Shown: positions 63,078-64,000 of the stretch, piece by piece | Position numbering within the stretch: position 1 is the first letter of the stretch | Layout of the letters: each line of letters starts with the position of its first letter | From: Lachnospiraceae bacterium | Lineage (GTDB): Bacteria > Bacillota > Clostridia > Lachnospirales > Lachnospiraceae | Direction: 5' to 3' | NCBI GenBank assembly: GCA_022796795.1 | Contig: JAAWJI010000012.1 | Coordinates: 1 to 64,000, forward strand | DNA length: 64,000 nucleotides | The notes under the pieces: model-generated | The model's database searches: none | Seen by the model: the letters and a program-made list of their open reading frames with translations, nothing else | Told to the model about the DNA's origin: nothing | Position numbers and translations under genes: made by a program

Positions 63078-63947
63078 ATGAGAGGGTCTAAGGCTGAGAG
63101 AGCCGCCAAATCAGATTTGGCAAAAAGAAATCTATACAAGTTTATGACAAACCGGCTGGCCATATTGGGCCTGGCGCTAGTGCTGCTGATCCTGTTTGTG
63201 TCCTTGCTGGCGCCAGTGCTCACCCCCTATGAGCCCAATGTACTGGACACGGCCAACCGGTATCAGGCTCCCTCCCGGGAGCATTTGCTGGGCACAGACC
63301 AGCTGGGGAGGGATCTTTTGACCAGGCTTTTTTATGGGGGCAGAGTGTCCATCTTCGTAGGCTTTGTAAGCGCTGTGGTCACGGCGGCTCTGGGGGTGGC
63401 TCTGGGCTGTATCTCCGGTTATCTGGGGAAAAGACTGGATAGCGTGATCGTGTATATTTCGGAAATATTTATGGCATTTCCCCAGATGCTTCTGATTTTT
63501 ATCCTGGTGGGTTTTGTGGGACAGGGCATAGGGAATCTGATTTTCATTTTTGCACTGACCGGCTGGACCAGTATTTACCGCCTGGTCAGGAGCCGGATAT
63601 TTTCTTTGAAGGAGGAACCCTTTATTGAGTCCTGCAGGGCAAACGGGATCAGCAATGCGTCCATCATGTTCCGGCATATGCTGCCTAATACCATTGGACC
63701 CGTGATTGTCAATGTGACGCTTCTGACCGCAGGCTATCTTTTGCAGGAGTCCGCGTTAAGTTTTCTGAATATCGGAGTGCCCACAGATATTCCCACCTGG
63801 GGAAACATCCTCAATGCGGCGAAAAACCTGAATGTGATACAGAATTATCCGGTTATGTGGATTGGCCCCGGAGTAGCCATATCCCTGTTTGTACTGGGTG
63901 TAAACTTTTTGGGCGACGGTCTTCGGGATGTGTTGGATCCCACATAA
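63078..63947 (+). CDS. ABC transporter permease, OppC/DppC type
   Basis: About 290 residues. The first two ATGs (63072 and 63075) abut AGGAGG, so the ATG at 63078 is preferred; the TTG of the track is unlikely. Contains the N-terminal OppC domain (NRLAILGLALVLLILFVSLLAP), the DxLGRDLL motif (GTDQLGRDLLTRL) and the EAA-like loop SCRANGISNASIMFRHMLPN. Partner of the OppB-type permease. Confidence 0.92.
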   Translation: MRGSKAERAAKSDLAKRNLYKFMTNRLAILGLALVLLILFVSLLAPVLTPYEPNVLDTANRYQAPSREHLLGTDQLGRDLLTRLFYGGRVSIFVGFVSAVVTAALGVALGCISGYLGKRLDSVIVYISEIFMAFPQMLLIFILVGFVGQGIGNLIFIFALTGWTSIYRLVRSRIFSLKEEPFIESCRANGISNASIMFRHMLPNTIGPVIVNVTLLTAGYLLQESALSFLNIGVPTDIPTWGNILNAAKNLNVIQNYPVMWIGPGVAISLFVLGVNFLGDGLRDVLDPT

Positions 63948-63962
63948 AGGCAGGTGGAAAAC

Positions 63963-64000
63963 ATGAAGCAGGACATAACTTTACAGGCCAAGAGCATGGA
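63963..64000 (+). CDS. Start of the next gene, probably the OppD-type ATPase (partial)
   Basis: An ATG at 63963 opens MKQDITLQAKSM and runs off the window. Its position after the two permease genes and the AGGTGG upstream suggest the transporter ATPase; the sequence itself is too short to identify it. Confidence 0.45.
   Translation, partial: MKQDITLQAKSM

Overview
The window looks like a chromosome segment of a Gram-positive gut anaerobe of the Clostridia, most likely Lachnospiraceae. The reasons are the gene order rpmE - DUF1385 - prmC - prfA, a DUF4366-type small protein, a type III glutamine synthetase, an Amt/P-II fusion, YesM/YesN-type regulation, strong AGGAGG ribosome binding sites and a moderately high GC content. 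I cannot resolve genus or species from sequence alone. No tRNA, rRNA, CRISPR array, insertion sequence or phage gene was seen.

Layout. (1) 0.2-14.6 kb, + strand: core genes for translation (rpmE, prmC, prfA), cell envelope (glmM), a nucleotidyltransferase, an ABC exporter, a DUF2156 protein, hisC, a small membrane protein, a lipid kinase and glnN. (2) 14.7-22.4 kb: hexuronate catabolism. An MFS transporter, uxaC and a LacI regulator face uxaA-uxaB across a shared region with two palindromic operators. (3) 22.4-30.8 kb: two URO-D-superfamily proteins, a second LacI regulator, a DctPQM TRAP transporter, an esterase-like hydrolase and a small cupin-like protein. (4) 31.3-37.4 kb: an amt-glnK fusion behind a long structured leader, a DUF4366 protein, rlmD, a GH94 remnant and a phosphohexomutase. 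(5) 37.5-48.8 kb: a DUF362 protein behind a MerR-type promoter, a URO-D protein, an SGNH hydrolase, a RbsACCB-type importer with an L-rhamnose mutarotase-like gene, a frame-disrupted URO-D gene and an AraC regulator. (6) 48.9-56.8 kb: an accessory and decaying zone with a PIN-domain remnant, an ATPase plus PD-(D/E)xK-like gene pair, a lipoprotein, a frameshifted VapD toxin/antitoxin pair, a GH31 pseudogene and three small unknown genes. (7) 56.9-64 kb: a YesN/YesM two-component system divergent from a family-5 binding protein with Opp/Dpp-type permeases; the next gene (probably the ATPase) runs off the window.

How it fits together. Regions 2, 3 and 5 read as a sugar-acid and deoxy-sugar scavenging locus: hexuronate to 2-keto-3-deoxygluconate through UxaC, UxaB and UxaA, TRAP uptake, a rhamnose-type ABC importer with a mutarotase, and two esterase-like hydrolases. 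This suits plant pectin (rhamnogalacturonan), but that substrate is inferred. Four divergent URO-D-like proteins recur among these operons; three carry an H-x-C-G motif like the zinc site of corrinoid methyltransferases rather than obvious haem-biosynthesis context.

Most interesting items: the ATPase/nuclease-like pair at 49.2-51.0 kb (candidate defence module); the URO-D gene interrupted exactly at a dnaX-like A AAA AAG site; the roughly 300-nt structured amt leader; two copies of a modular intergenic repeat; a 162-bp near-palindrome between dctP and dctQ; and a MerR-type 19-bp-spacer promoter.
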